Of a stretch of 64,000 nt of DNA, positions 44,704 to 53,842 are shown piece by piece. This DNA is from Nocardia cyriacigeorgica GUH-2 (GTDB lineage Bacteria > Actinomycetota > Actinomycetes > Mycobacteriales > Mycobacteriaceae). The notes under the pieces were generated by a model. The model did not search any database. It was not told the DNA's origin and saw only the letters and a program-made list of their open reading frames with translations. Location: contig NC_016887.1 of NCBI RefSeq assembly GCF_000284035.1, positions 1,240,001 through 1,304,000 on the forward strand. The letters are read 5' to 3'. The translations under genes and the position numbers were made by a program. Numbering within the stretch: the first letter of the stretch is position 1; every line of letters starts with the position of its first letter.

Positions 44704-46863
44704 CTACGAGGAATCCGCCGCCAGCCACACCGCACTCGACGGCGCCAACGCCAGTACCGCCGACGCCGGTCGCCCGTGCCACGGCTGCTCATCCGCCACG
44801 ACCGCGCCGAGGTTCCCCATCCCGGACCCGCCGTATTCGACGGCGTCGGTATTGAGGATCTCGGTCCAGCGGCCGGCGGTGGGCAGGCCGATGCGGTACT
44901 TGTCGTACGCCGAGCCGGAGAAGTTGTAGACGCAGGCGATGACGGAGCCGTCGCTGCCGTAGCGCAGGAAAGCCAGCACATTGTGCTCGCGGTCGTCGGC
45001 TTCGATCCAGGAATGCCCGCCTGGGGTGGTGTCCTGCGACCAGAGCGCCGGACGGGCCCGGTAGACGGCGTTGAGGTCGCGCACGACCCGCTGCACGCCC
45101 TGGTGCAGCGGGTTGTCCAGCTCATGCCAGTCCAGCCCGCGATCGTGTGACCATTCCCGGAACTGACCGAACTCCTGGCCCATGAACAGCAGTTGTTTAC
45201 CGGGGTGGGCCCACATGTAGGCCAGCAGGGCGCGCACGCCTGCGGCTTTGGCGTAATCGTCGCCGGGCATCCGCGTCCACAGCGTGCCCTTGCCGTGCAC
45301 CACTTCGTCGTGGCTGATCGGCAGCACGTAGTTCTCGCTCCAGGCGTACATCAGCGAGAAGGTGATCTCGTTGTGGTGCCAGGACCGGTGGATCGGGTCG
45401 CGCCCCAGGTAGCCCAGGGTGTCGTGCATCCAGCCCATATTCCATTTCATGGAGAACCCGAGCCCGCCGACCTCGGTGGCGCGGGTGACGCCGGGCCAGG
45501 TGGTGGATTCCTCGGCGATGGTGAGCACGCCCGGGTGTTCGCTGTGGATGCGGTCGTTGAGTTCGGTGAGGAAGTCGACGGCCTCGAGGTTTTCCCGGCC
45601 GCCGTGCACATTGGGTTCCCATTCGCCGTCGGGGCGGGAGTAGTCGAGGTAGAGCATGGAGGCGACGGCGTCGACCCGCAGGCCGTCGATGTGGAATTCC
45701 TCGATCCAGTAGCGGGCGTTGGCGATGAGGAAGTTGCGGACCTCGTTGCGGCCGAAGTCGAAGACGTAGGTGCCCCAGTCGGGTTGTTCGCCGCGGCGCG
45801 GGTCGGGGTGTTCGTAGAGCGGGGTGCCGTCGAAGCGGGCCAGTGCCCATTCGTCGCGCGGGAAATGCGCGGGCACCCAGTCGAGCAGCACGCCGATGCC
45901 CTGGCCGTGCAGATGGTCGACGAAGGCGCGGAAGTCGTCGGGTGTGCCGAAGCGCGAGGTGGGCGCGTAGTACGAGGTGACCTGATAGCCCCAGGATCCG
46001 CCGAAGGGATGTTCGGCGACGGGCAGCAGTTCGATATGGGTGAAGCCGGCCGCCCGCACGTATTCGGCCAGCTGCCGGGCGAGTTCGCGGTAGCCGAGAC
46101 CGGGCCGCCAGGAGCCGAGGTGCACTTCGTAGACGCTCAGCGGTGCCCGGGCCGGTTCGGTGGTGGTGCGGTCGGCGAGCCAGGCGTCGTCGGTCCACAC
46201 GTGCTGCGATTCGGTGATCACCGACGCCGTCGCGGGTGGGACCTCGGTGGCGAAGGCGAATGGGTCGGCGTGGTCGACGATGCGTCCGTCCGCGCCGTGC
46301 ACCCGGTATTTGTATCGGGTCCCGGGCCCGACGCCGGGCACGAACACCTCCCAGACACCGGAGCTGCCCAGCGACCGCAGGGGTGTGCCGGCCCCGCTCC
46401 AGCCGTCGAAATCGCCCATCACGCTGACGCCGCGCGCGTTGGGCGCCCACACCGCGAACGAGGTGCCGTGGACCTCACCGTCGAGGGTGGTGTAGCGGCG
46501 TGGATGCGCGCCGAGCACCTCCCACAGCCGCTGGTGGTTGCCTTCGCCGATCAGGTGCAGGTCGAGTTCGCCGAGGGTCGGCAGGAACCGGTAGCCGTCG
46601 GCCCCGATGACGGTCTGCCCGCCCGGATAGGTGGTGACGATCCGGTAGTCCATCAGCTCCGGATACGGCAGCACACCGGCGAACACGCCGTGGCCGAGCG
46701 AATCGAGCCGGTGCTCCTCGTCGCCGACGCGCGCGGTCACGGTGTCGGCGTGCGGGCGCAGGACCCGGACGACGGTGCCGTCCGGGTGCGGGTGGGCACC
46801 GAGGACGGTGTGCGGGTCGGGGTGGGTGCCCGCCGCGAGCAGCATCAGGTCGCGGCGCTTCAC
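44704..46863 (-). CDS. glgB: 1,4-alpha-glucan branching enzyme
   Basis: Adds alpha-1,6 branches to alpha-glucan. 719 residues. Carbohydrate-binding N-modules (about 1-220), GH13 catalytic barrel with [15 protein letters not shown] (nucleophile Asp), [13 protein letters not shown] (acid/base Glu) and [14 protein letters not shown] (stabilising Asp), then a C-terminal beta domain. GTG start overlaps the stop of a six-codon frame that begins at the glgE stop. With GlgE it makes branched glycogen-like glucan. Confidence 0.97.
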   Translation of the reverse strand: MKRRDLMLLAAGTHPDPHTVLGAHPHPDGTVVRVLRPHADTVTARVGDEEHRLDSLGHGVFAGVLPYPELMDYRIVTTYPGGQTVIGADGYRFLPTLGELDLHLIGEGNHQRLWEVLGAHPRRYTTLDGEVHGTSFAVWAPNARGVSVMGDFDGWSGAGTPLRSLGSSGVWEVFVPGVGPGTRYKYRVHGADGRIVDHADPFAFATEVPPATASVITESQHVWTDDAWLADRTTTEPARAPLSVYEVHLGSWRPGLGYRELARQLAEYVRAAGFTHIELLPVAEHPFGGSWGYQVTSYYAPTSRFGTPDDFRAFVDHLHGQGIGVLLDWVPAHFPRDEWALARFDGTPLYEHPDPRRGEQPDWGTYVFDFGRNEVRNFLIANARYWIEEFHIDGLRVDAVASMLYLDYSRPDGEWEPNVHGGRENLEAVDFLTELNDRIHSEHPGVLTIAEESTTWPGVTRATEVGGLGFSMKWNMGWMHDTLGYLGRDPIHRSWHHNEITFSLMYAWSENYVLPISHDEVVHGKGTLWTRMPGDDYAKAAGVRALLAYMWAHPGKQLLFMGQEFGQFREWSHDRGLDWHELDNPLHQGVQRVVRDLNAVYRARPALWSQDTTPGGHSWIEADDREHNVLAFLRYGSDGSVIACVYNFSGSAYDKYRIGLPTAGRWTEILNTDAVEYGGSGMGNLGAVVADEQPWHGRPASAVLALAPSSAVWLAADSS

Positions 46864-46880
46864 CGCCGGGCCCCGCTCAT
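46860..46880 (-). other. Six-codon coupling open frame between glgE and glgB
   Basis: ATG shares its A with the glgE stop TGA (46880). The frame MSGARR ends in a TGA (46862-46860) that overlaps the glgB GTG (46863-46861). Same layout as the lysA-hom junction. Confidence 0.4.
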
Positions 46881-48880
46881 CAGAAGCTCCTGCGGTAGGC
46901 CAGTTCGGTGCGCGCAGCCTGCGGGATCGGCGGTAGCGCGAGGATGTGCGCGACGGCCCTGGTGGGGTCCAGCCGCACGTAGTTGGTCTGCGCCCAGTGG
47001 TATTCCTCGCCGCTGACCTCGTCGTAGACCACCGGGTGGTCGTGCCATTCGCGGCCGATGGCGGGCAGGTCCAGCGAGAGCATGCCCTGTTCGGCGGCGA
47101 ACGGGTTGAGGTTCACCACAACGAGGACGGCGTCGCCGGTGGCCGGATCGAATTTCGAGTACGCGAGCAGGGCGTCGTTGTCGACGTGGTGGAAGTGCAG
47201 GCAGCGCAGCTGACGCAGCGCGGGATGGGCGCGGCGGATCTCGTTGAGCCTGGTCAGCCAGGGTTCCAGTGATTCGCCGCGGGCCAGCGCCTCGGCGAAG
47301 GGGCGCGGGCGCAGCTCGTACTTCTCCGAATCCAGGTACTCCTCGCTACCCGGGCGCACCGCCTGGTGCTCGAACAGTTCGAAACCGGAGTACACGCCCC
47401 AGGTGGGGGCGAGGGTGGCGGCGAGGGCGGCGCGGATGGCGAACATGCCCGGCCCGCCGTGTTGCAGGCTCTCGTGCAGGATGTCGGGGGTGTTGACGAA
47501 GAGGTTGGGGCGGGCCTCGTCGGCCTTGGCGGCTAATTCCAGGCCGAATTCGGTGAGCTCCCATTTGTTCACCCGCCAGGTGAAATAGGTGTAGGACTGG
47601 CTGAATCCGCGGCGCGCCAGCCCGTACAGCCGGGCCGGCCGGGTGAACGCCTCGGACAGGAACACCACATCGGGGTCGGTGCGCCGGACCGTGGTGATCA
47701 GCCACTCCCAGAAGTCGGCCGGTTTGGTGTGCGGGTTGTCGACGCGGAAGATCTTCACGCCCAACCCGATCCAATGCCGCACCACGCGCAGCACTTCGGC
47801 GTAGAGGCCGTCGGGGTCGTTGTCGAAGTCGACCGGGTAGATGTCCTGGTATTTCTTCGGCGGATTCTCCGCGTAGGCGATGGTGCCGTCGGGCAGCGTG
47901 GTGAACCACTCCGGGTGCTCGCGGACCCACGGGTGGTCCGGGGCGCATTGCAGCGCCAGGTCGAGCGCCACTTCGAGGCCGAGCCGTTCGGCGGCGGCGA
48001 CGAACTCGGCGAAATCGTCCTCGGTGCCCAGCTCCGGATGGATGCTGTCGTGCCCGCCCGCCGCCGAACCGATGGCCCACGGCGAGCCGACATCGCCGGG
48101 CTCGGCGGTCAGCGAGTTGTTGCGGCCCTTGCGGTTGACCTCGCCGATGGGGTGGATCGGCGGCAGGTAGACCACGTCGAAACCCATGCCGGCGATGCGC
48201 GGCAGGTCCTTGGCGGCGGTGGCGAAGCTGCCGTGCACGGGCTTGCCGTCGGCGTCGCGGCCGCCGGTGGAGCGGGGGAAGAATTCGTACCATGCGCCGT
48301 AGAGCGCGCGCTGCCGCTCGACCAGCACGGTGTGCTGCGGGCCGCGGGTCACCAGGTCGCGCAACGGCGTCACGCGCAGGATCTCGGCGACCTCGTCGGT
48401 GAACGCGGGCGCCACCCGGGCCGGTAGCTGGTCATCGCTGCGCAGTGCGGCGGCGACCGCGCGCAACCGCTCGAACTGCTTCTTCGGCACCGCCTGGGCG
48501 GCCCGATCGAAGAGGCGGGCGCCCGTTTCCAGATCGTTGGCCAGGTCGGCAGCGCTCTGGCCGACCGCCAGTTTCGCCTCCACCGCGGCGCGCCAGGTGG
48601 CGATCGGATCGCGCCAGCCCTCGATGCGGAAGGTCCAGGTGCCCGGGGCGTTCGGGGTGAAAGTGGCGTTGAAGACGTCGGGTTCGTAGTCCGGCGTCAT
48701 CCGGATGCGGGTGGTGCGGGAGGAGCCGGGTCCGCGCACCGCGAGCGTGGCGGCGACGGCCGCGTGTCCTTCACTCCACACCACCGCGCGCACCGGGAAC
48801 ACCTCGCCGACGACGGCCTTGGCGGGCCGGCCTCCGGGGATGAACGGGGCAGTGTCATCGATAGCGATGCGGCCGGTCAC
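46880..48880 (-). CDS. glgE: Alpha-1,4-glucan:maltose-1-phosphate maltosyltransferase
   Basis: Extends alpha-1,4-glucan with maltose from maltose-1-phosphate (GMP pathway). 666 residues. The N-terminal beta-sandwich and helical bundle (about 1-200) precede a GH13_3 barrel with [11 protein letters not shown] (nucleophile Asp), [11 protein letters not shown] (acid/base Glu) and the C-domain. In M. tuberculosis loss of this enzyme is lethal through maltose-1-phosphate build-up. GTG start with TACGGT 7 nt upstream. Divergent from glgP. Confidence 0.97.
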   Translation of the reverse strand: MTGRIAIDDTAPFIPGGRPAKAVVGEVFPVRAVVWSEGHAAVAATLAVRGPGSSRTTRIRMTPDYEPDVFNATFTPNAPGTWTFRIEGWRDPIATWRAAVEAKLAVGQSAADLANDLETGARLFDRAAQAVPKKQFERLRAVAAALRSDDQLPARVAPAFTDEVAEILRVTPLRDLVTRGPQHTVLVERQRALYGAWYEFFPRSTGGRDADGKPVHGSFATAAKDLPRIAGMGFDVVYLPPIHPIGEVNRKGRNNSLTAEPGDVGSPWAIGSAAGGHDSIHPELGTEDDFAEFVAAAERLGLEVALDLALQCAPDHPWVREHPEWFTTLPDGTIAYAENPPKKYQDIYPVDFDNDPDGLYAEVLRVVRHWIGLGVKIFRVDNPHTKPADFWEWLITTVRRTDPDVVFLSEAFTRPARLYGLARRGFSQSYTYFTWRVNKWELTEFGLELAAKADEARPNLFVNTPDILHESLQHGGPGMFAIRAALAATLAPTWGVYSGFELFEHQAVRPGSEEYLDSEKYELRPRPFAEALARGESLEPWLTRLNEIRRAHPALRQLRCLHFHHVDNDALLAYSKFDPATGDAVLVVVNLNPFAAEQGMLSLDLPAIGREWHDHPVVYDEVSGEEYHWAQTNYVRLDPTRAVAHILALPPIPQAARTELAYRRSF

Positions 48881-48887
48881 GTTCCCA

Positions 48888-48893
48888 ACCGTA
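48888..48893 (-). promoter_or_regulatory. Candidate -10 of leaderless glgE-glgB mRNA
   Basis: Minus-strand TACGGT 7 nt before GTG 48880; no ribosome-binding sequence lies between. Confidence 0.5.
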
Positions 48894-48969
48894 CCGGTCG
48901 GCGGCGCGATCGACGTGATGAGCGCCCATGCGCCGATCCGGCCGGTCTACCCGGGCTGACATTGTTGGG

Positions 48970-48975
48970 TAGGGT
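48970..48975 (+). promoter_or_regulatory. Candidate -10 of leaderless glgP mRNA
   Basis: TAGGGT 7 nt before GTG 48983. Its AGGG could also act as a weak ribosome-binding sequence; both readings support the same start. Confidence 0.5.
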
Positions 48976-48982
48976 TCGGCTG

Positions 48983-51550
48983 GTGAAGGCACTGCGTCGG
49001 TTCACAGTCCGCGCCCATCTGCCCGAGCGTCTGTCGGCGCTGGGTGAATTGTCGACGAATCTGCGCTGGTCATGGCATGGTCCGACGCAGGATCTGTTCG
49101 CCGAGCTCGACCCGGCGCGCTGGCTCGAGGTCGGCCACGACCCGGTGCGGATGCTGGGCGAGGTACCCGCCGAACGGCTCGACGAGCTGGCCGCCGATCC
49201 CGGCTACACCGCCCGGGTGGATGCCGCGGCCGCGGATCTGCGCGAGTACCTGCAGACCCCGGGCTGGTTCCAGCGGCGCGGGACCGAGGTGCGCGGGGTG
49301 GCGTATTTCTCGATGGAGTTCGGCGTCACCGAGGTCTTGCCGAACTACTCCGGCGGCCTCGGCATCCTCGCGGGCGATCACCTCAAGGCCGCCTCCGATC
49401 TGGGTCTGCCGCTCATCGGGGTAGGGCTGCTGTATCGCTCGGGATACTTCCGGCAGTCGCTGACCGCCGACGGCTGGCAGGCCGAGCACTACCCGGCGCT
49501 GGATCCGCAGGGTCTGCCGCTGCGACTGCTGACCGTCGACGGCTCGCCGGTGCTGATCCACGTGGGCATGCCCGATCGCCGGGTGTTGCGGGCCCGGGTG
49601 TGGATCGCACAGGTCGGGCGGGTGCCGCTGCTGCTGCTGGATTCCGATATCGCCGACAACGATCCGGAGCTGCGCGCGGTCACCGACCGGCTCTACGGCG
49701 GCGATCAGGACCATCGCATCAAACAGGAGATCCTGGCCGGCATCGGTGGTGTGCGCGCGGTGCGTGCGTTCACCCGCGCCGAGGGACTGCCCGATCCGGA
49801 CGTGTTCCATATGAACGAGGGCCACGCCGGTTTCCTCGGGCTCGAGCGGATCCGCGAATACGTCGCGGCCGGATTGGATTTCGACGCGGCGCTGGCGGCG
49901 GTGCGGGCCGGCACCGTGTTCACCACCCATACGCCGGTGCCCGCGGGTATCGACCGGTTCCCGATGCCGATGGTGCGCAGGTATTTCGGTGGCCCGCACG
50001 GGGAAGCCGAATCGGCGTTGCTGCCCGGGTTGTCGGTGGATCGCATCGTCGGGTTGGGGCGTGAGTCGGATCCGTCGGTGTTCAACATGGCGCATATGGG
50101 TCTGCGGCTGGCGCAGCGCGCGAACGGGGTGTCGCAGCTGCACGGCGAGGTCAGCCGGGAGATGTTCGCCGCGCTGTGGCCCGGATTCGATGCCGCGGAG
50201 GTGCCGATCGGCTCGATCACCAATGGCGTGCACGCGCCCACCTGGGCGGCGCGCGAGTGGATCGACAAGGCCCGCGAGCGGATCGGTGCCGAGCTGGTGG
50301 AGGAGGCGCGCGGCTGGGAGAAGCTGTGTGACGTCGACGCCGCCGAACTCTGGTCGACCCGCAATACCCTGCGCGCCACCCTGGTCGACGAGGTGCGCCG
50401 CCGGCTGCGGGTGTCGTGGTTGCAGCGCGGGGCGGCCGAGGCCGAATTGGGCTGGATCGACGGCGTATTCGATCCCGAGGTACTGACCGTCGGATTCGCC
50501 CGCCGCGTGCCCACCTACAAGCGGCTGACGCTGATGCTGCGCGACCCCGACCGCCTGCGTTCGCTGCTGCTCGATCCGGACCGGCCGGTGCAGCTGGTCG
50601 TCGCCGGAAAGAGCCACCCCGCCGACGACGGCGGCAAGGCGCTCATCCAGCAGGTGGTGCGGTTCGCCGACGATCCCGAGGTGCGCCACCGCATCGTCTT
50701 CCTGCCCGACTACGACATGTCGATGGCCCGATACCTGTACTGGGGCTGCGATGTGTGGTTGAACAATCCGCTGCGCCCGCTCGAGGCCTGCGGTACCTCC
50801 GGGATGAAGTCGGCGCTCAACGGCGGGCTCAACCTGTCCATCCGGGACGGCTGGTGGGACGAGATGTACGACGGGGAGAACGGCTGGGTCATCCCCACCG
50901 CCGACGGCATCCGCGACGAGCACCGCCGCGACGACCTCGAGGCCGCCGCCCTCTACGAATTGTTCGAACGCTCGGTGGCCCCGCGCTTCTACGACCGCGA
51001 CGAGACCGGGATGCCGGTGCGCTGGGTGGAGATGGTGCGCCACACCCTCCAGACCCTGGGCCCGAAGGTGCTGGCCTCGCGGATGGTGCGCGATTACGCG
51101 CTGGAGTACTACGCGCCCGCCGCGGCCGCCGGCCGTCGCGCGGTCGCCGATGATTTCGCCGGTGCCCGCGCCGTGGCCGAATACCGGCGGCGAGTGGAGT
51201 CGGCGTGGCCGTCGGTGCGGGTGGTGCAGGTCGACAGCGCGGGCCTGCCGGACACGCCGATCATCGGCGCGCCGCTGTCGTTGACGGCGCGGATCGATCT
51301 CGGTGGGCTGGCCCCGGAGGACGTCACGGTGCAGGCGGTGCTCGGGCGGGTCTCGCCGGCCGACGACCTGTCCGATGTCACCACCATGCCGATGAAGCAC
51401 ACCGGTTCCGACTCCGGTCTCGAGCTGTTCGAGATCGAAACGCCGGTGTCGCTGTCGGGGGCGGTGGGCTACACGGTGCGGGTGCTGCCACACAGCGAGC
51501 TGCTGGCCTCTGATGCCGAGTTGGGGTTGGTCGCCGCACCCAGCGCGTGA
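48983..51550 (+). CDS. glgP: Alpha-glucan phosphorylase
   Basis: Phosphorolysis of alpha-1,4-glucan to glucose-1-phosphate (GT35, PLP cofactor). 855 residues, the long actinobacterial/archaeal-type form. N-terminal DUF3417-like region (about 15-125, LPERLSALGELSTNLRWSW), YFSMEFGVTEVLPNYSGGLG, HMNEGHAGFLGLERI, and the PLP lysine in GTSGMKSALNGGLNLS. The frame is open upstream of 48983 but that sequence is antisense to glgE. Together with glgE-glgB it balances glucan synthesis and breakdown. Confidence 0.96.
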   Translation: MKALRRFTVRAHLPERLSALGELSTNLRWSWHGPTQDLFAELDPARWLEVGHDPVRMLGEVPAERLDELAADPGYTARVDAAAADLREYLQTPGWFQRRGTEVRGVAYFSMEFGVTEVLPNYSGGLGILAGDHLKAASDLGLPLIGVGLLYRSGYFRQSLTADGWQAEHYPALDPQGLPLRLLTVDGSPVLIHVGMPDRRVLRARVWIAQVGRVPLLLLDSDIADNDPELRAVTDRLYGGDQDHRIKQEILAGIGGVRAVRAFTRAEGLPDPDVFHMNEGHAGFLGLERIREYVAAGLDFDAALAAVRAGTVFTTHTPVPAGIDRFPMPMVRRYFGGPHGEAESALLPGLSVDRIVGLGRESDPSVFNMAHMGLRLAQRANGVSQLHGEVSREMFAALWPGFDAAEVPIGSITNGVHAPTWAAREWIDKARERIGAELVEEARGWEKLCDVDAAELWSTRNTLRATLVDEVRRRLRVSWLQRGAAEAELGWIDGVFDPEVLTVGFARRVPTYKRLTLMLRDPDRLRSLLLDPDRPVQLVVAGKSHPADDGGKALIQQVVRFADDPEVRHRIVFLPDYDMSMARYLYWGCDVWLNNPLRPLEACGTSGMKSALNGGLNLSIRDGWWDEMYDGENGWVIPTADGIRDEHRRDDLEAAALYELFERSVAPRFYDRDETGMPVRWVEMVRHTLQTLGPKVLASRMVRDYALEYYAPAAAAGRRAVADDFAGARAVAEYRRRVESAWPSVRVVQVDSAGLPDTPIIGAPLSLTARIDLGGLAPEDVTVQAVLGRVSPADDLSDVTTMPMKHTGSDSGLELFEIETPVSLSGAVGYTVRVLPHSELLASDAELGLVAAPSA

Positions 51551-51671
51551 GGCTCGGCGGCTCGGTCCGGCGGACTCCGGGTCGCGCATATCACTGTTTC
51601 AGGTGCCTGACCAGGCTTGTTGGTCCAGTATCGGATAACGTCTCGGAGCACCCCGCTCATTCGTTCCCGAC

Positions 51672-51684
51672 TGGAGTACCTCCA
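51672..51684 (+). promoter_or_regulatory. Ribosome-binding site inside a small hairpin before the permease gene
   Basis: TGGAG-TAC-CTCCA: the GGAG ribosome-binding sequence pairs with CTCC just before the start codon, whose A is the last paired base. This could reduce initiation until the stem opens. Confidence 0.35.
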
Positions 51685-53045
51685 TGGCCATCGACGTGCT
51701 GACCCGAACCCGGGGTCATATCGATAACTATTTCGGTGTCAGCTCGAACGGCTCGACCGTCAAACGGGAGCTGATGGCGGGCACCGTCACGTTCCTGGCC
51801 ATGTCGTATGTGCTGGCGGTGAACCCGTCGGTGCTCGGCGACCACGGCGTCCTCGGTGAGCTGGGCATTCCCACCCAGGCGGTATTCACCGCGACGGCGG
51901 TGGCGGCGGTGTTCGGCACGCTGGTGATGGGGTTGTGGGCCAAGTATCCGGTCGCGCTGGCGCCGGGCATGGGCCTCAACGCGTTCTTCGCCTATTCGGT
52001 GGTGCTCGGGATGGGGATTCCGTGGCAGGTGGCGTTGTCGGGGACGTTCCTGTCGGGTGTCATCTTCTTCATTCTCGCGGTGACCAAGATTCGCGAACGC
52101 ATCCTGAACGCGATTCCGATGCAGATGAAGCTCGCGGTCGGGGCGGGTATCGGCATGTTCGTGGCGTTCCTCGGGTTGAAGAACGCAGGCATCGTGGTCG
52201 CCAACGAGGCCACCTTCGTCGCGCTCGGTGATTTCACCAAGGGCACCACCCTGCTCGCGCTGTTCGGTCTGGTGGTCACGGTGGTGTTCGTGGTGCTCGG
52301 CTGGCACGGCGCGGTGCTCTACGGCATCGTGCTGACCACCATCGTCGGCATGATCAGCGGGCTGGTGGATCTGCCCGATGGCATCGCCGCGCTGCCGCGC
52401 GGGCTGGACGAGACCTTCGGCCAGGCGATCATCCATCTGCCCGATGCCTTCACCGGTCAGATGATCGTCGTGGTGCTGACCATGCTGTTCGTCGATTTCT
52501 TCGATGCCTCCGGCACTCTCATCGGCGTCGCGAACCAGGCCGGGCTGCTGGACAAGGACGGCAAGCTGCCGCGCGCGGCCAGTGCGCTGGCCGCCGATTC
52601 GGTGGGCACCACGGCCGGCGCGATCATCGGCACCTCCACCACCACGGCCTATGTGGAGTCGACCGCGGGCGTGTCCGCGGGTGGGCGCACCGGGCTGACG
52701 GCGGTGGCGACGGCGGGCTGGTTCGCGGTGGCGATGTTCTGTTTCCCGGTGTTCGAGGTGGTCGCGAAGTCCGGTGCGGTCTCGTCGGCGGCGCTGATCG
52801 TCGTCGGGGTGCTGATGGCGCGTTCGCTCGGTGAGATCGATTGGCAGCGGCTCGAGTTCGCGGTGCCCGCGTTCATCACGATCATCATGATGCCGCTGAC
52901 CTATTCGATCGCGAACGGCCTGGCCATGGGCATGCTGTTCTATCCGGTGGTGATGGTCGCCAAGGGCAAGATCAAAGAGGTCCACCCGGCCATGTGGGCG
53001 CTGATGGTGATTTTCCTCGGATACTTCTTCTTCCTCGCGGAATAG
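51684..53045 (+). CDS. NCS2-family purine permease (AzgA/GhxP type)
   Basis: Proton-coupled uptake of hypoxanthine, guanine or adenine is the likely role. 453 residues, about 12-14 membrane helices. Family motifs: YFGVSSNGSTVKRELMAGTVTFLAMSY split at about 15-41, ATAVAAVFGTLVMGLWAKYPVALAPGMGLNAFF (same subfamily start), LFVDFFDASGTLIGVANQAG and GTSTTTAYVESTAGVSAGGRTGL. These place it in the AzgA-like branch rather than uracil/xanthine carriers. No riboswitch is recognised in the 133-nt gap before it. Confidence 0.92.
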   Translation: MAIDVLTRTRGHIDNYFGVSSNGSTVKRELMAGTVTFLAMSYVLAVNPSVLGDHGVLGELGIPTQAVFTATAVAAVFGTLVMGLWAKYPVALAPGMGLNAFFAYSVVLGMGIPWQVALSGTFLSGVIFFILAVTKIRERILNAIPMQMKLAVGAGIGMFVAFLGLKNAGIVVANEATFVALGDFTKGTTLLALFGLVVTVVFVVLGWHGAVLYGIVLTTIVGMISGLVDLPDGIAALPRGLDETFGQAIIHLPDAFTGQMIVVVLTMLFVDFFDASGTLIGVANQAGLLDKDGKLPRAASALAADSVGTTAGAIIGTSTTTAYVESTAGVSAGGRTGLTAVATAGWFAVAMFCFPVFEVVAKSGAVSSAALIVVGVLMARSLGEIDWQRLEFAVPAFITIIMMPLTYSIANGLAMGMLFYPVVMVAKGKIKEVHPAMWALMVIFLGYFFFLAE

Positions 53046-53155
53046 GTTCTCCGGTCGCGTGGTTGGTGTGTCCAGTGAAACAATCGGACCGTAGTCCGCT
53101 TGCTTTGCGAAGCTAACGGGTTCGATCAGACCGCACGATGATGAGGACACCACCT

Positions 53156-53698
53156 ATGACCACCAACTCGACGCTCGAGCGTCTGAACGTCACCACTCGC
53201 TACGACAACGTCTCTTCCGATATCGGTCTGCTGGTGCTGCGGGTCGTCTTCGGCGGCCTGCTCGCCGCCCACGGCGCCCAGAAGCTGTTCGGCTGGTTCG
53301 ACGGCCCCGGCCTGTCGGCCAACAACGCGAACTTCGAGGCCATGGGCTACAACCCGGGTGATCTGTTCGGCACCCTGGCCGGGCTGAGCGAATTCTTCGG
53401 CGGTCTGCTGTTGCTGCTGGGCCTGTTCACCCCGCTGGCCGCGGCGGTCGTGCTCGGCACCATGATCAACGTCATCCACGTGATGTGGGGCGGCGGCATG
53501 TTGGACGCGGCCGCCGGCTACGAGATGGGCCTGCTGTTCGCGACCGTCGCGGTGGCCGTGGCCTTCACCGGACCGGGCCGGTTCTCGCTCGATCACGGGC
53601 GCGCCTGGTACCGCGCCGGTTTCGCGTGGGGCGTCGGTGCGGTGGCGCTGGCCGTCGCGACCGGTGTGCTGACGCTGATCCTCAAGGGTCTGCTGTAA
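53156..53698 (+). CDS. DoxX-family membrane protein
   Basis: 180 residues with four membrane helices: LLVLRVVFGGLLAAHGAQKL, LFGTLAGLSEFFGGLLLLLG, PLAAAVVLGTMINVIHVMW and FAWGVGAVALAVATGVLTLI. DoxX proteins work with quinones or thiosulfate in some bacteria and in a mycobacterial membrane oxidoreductase complex with superoxide dismutase; role here unknown. ATG at 53156 has GAGGA 8 nt upstream; ATGs at 53138 and 53141 are in frame. Confidence 0.9.
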   Translation: MTTNSTLERLNVTTRYDNVSSDIGLLVLRVVFGGLLAAHGAQKLFGWFDGPGLSANNANFEAMGYNPGDLFGTLAGLSEFFGGLLLLLGLFTPLAAAVVLGTMINVIHVMWGGGMLDAAAGYEMGLLFATVAVAVAFTGPGRFSLDHGRAWYRAGFAWGVGAVALAVATGVLTLILKGLL

Positions 53699-53708
53699 CC
53701 GAGGTTTT

Positions 53709-53745
53709 CGATGCGGCGCGGTGAGGCGATCACCGCGCCGCATCG
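53709..53745 (+). terminator. Terminator after the DoxX gene
   Basis: Perfect 16-bp stem CGATGCGGCGCGGTGA / TCACCGCGCCGCATCG with a GGCGA loop, starting 10 nt after the stop. Confidence 0.8.
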
Positions 53746-53842
53746 GCGTTTGCGGGGAGGGCGCGAGCAGGCGGGCGGGCCGCGAGGTGGCCCGACCGAT
53801 AGGATCGGCGTGCTCGACAGATCGGACTAGGAGGGGCCGCAC

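Noticed and set aside
49070..51589. 839-codon minus-strand open frame opposite glgP
   Set aside because: Shadow frame with low-complexity Arg/His/Gly composition; glgP is unmistakable on the other strand.
51551..51683. Purine riboswitch upstream of the NCS2 permease
   Set aside because: I could not place the conserved three-way junction core; only a small start-codon hairpin is supported.
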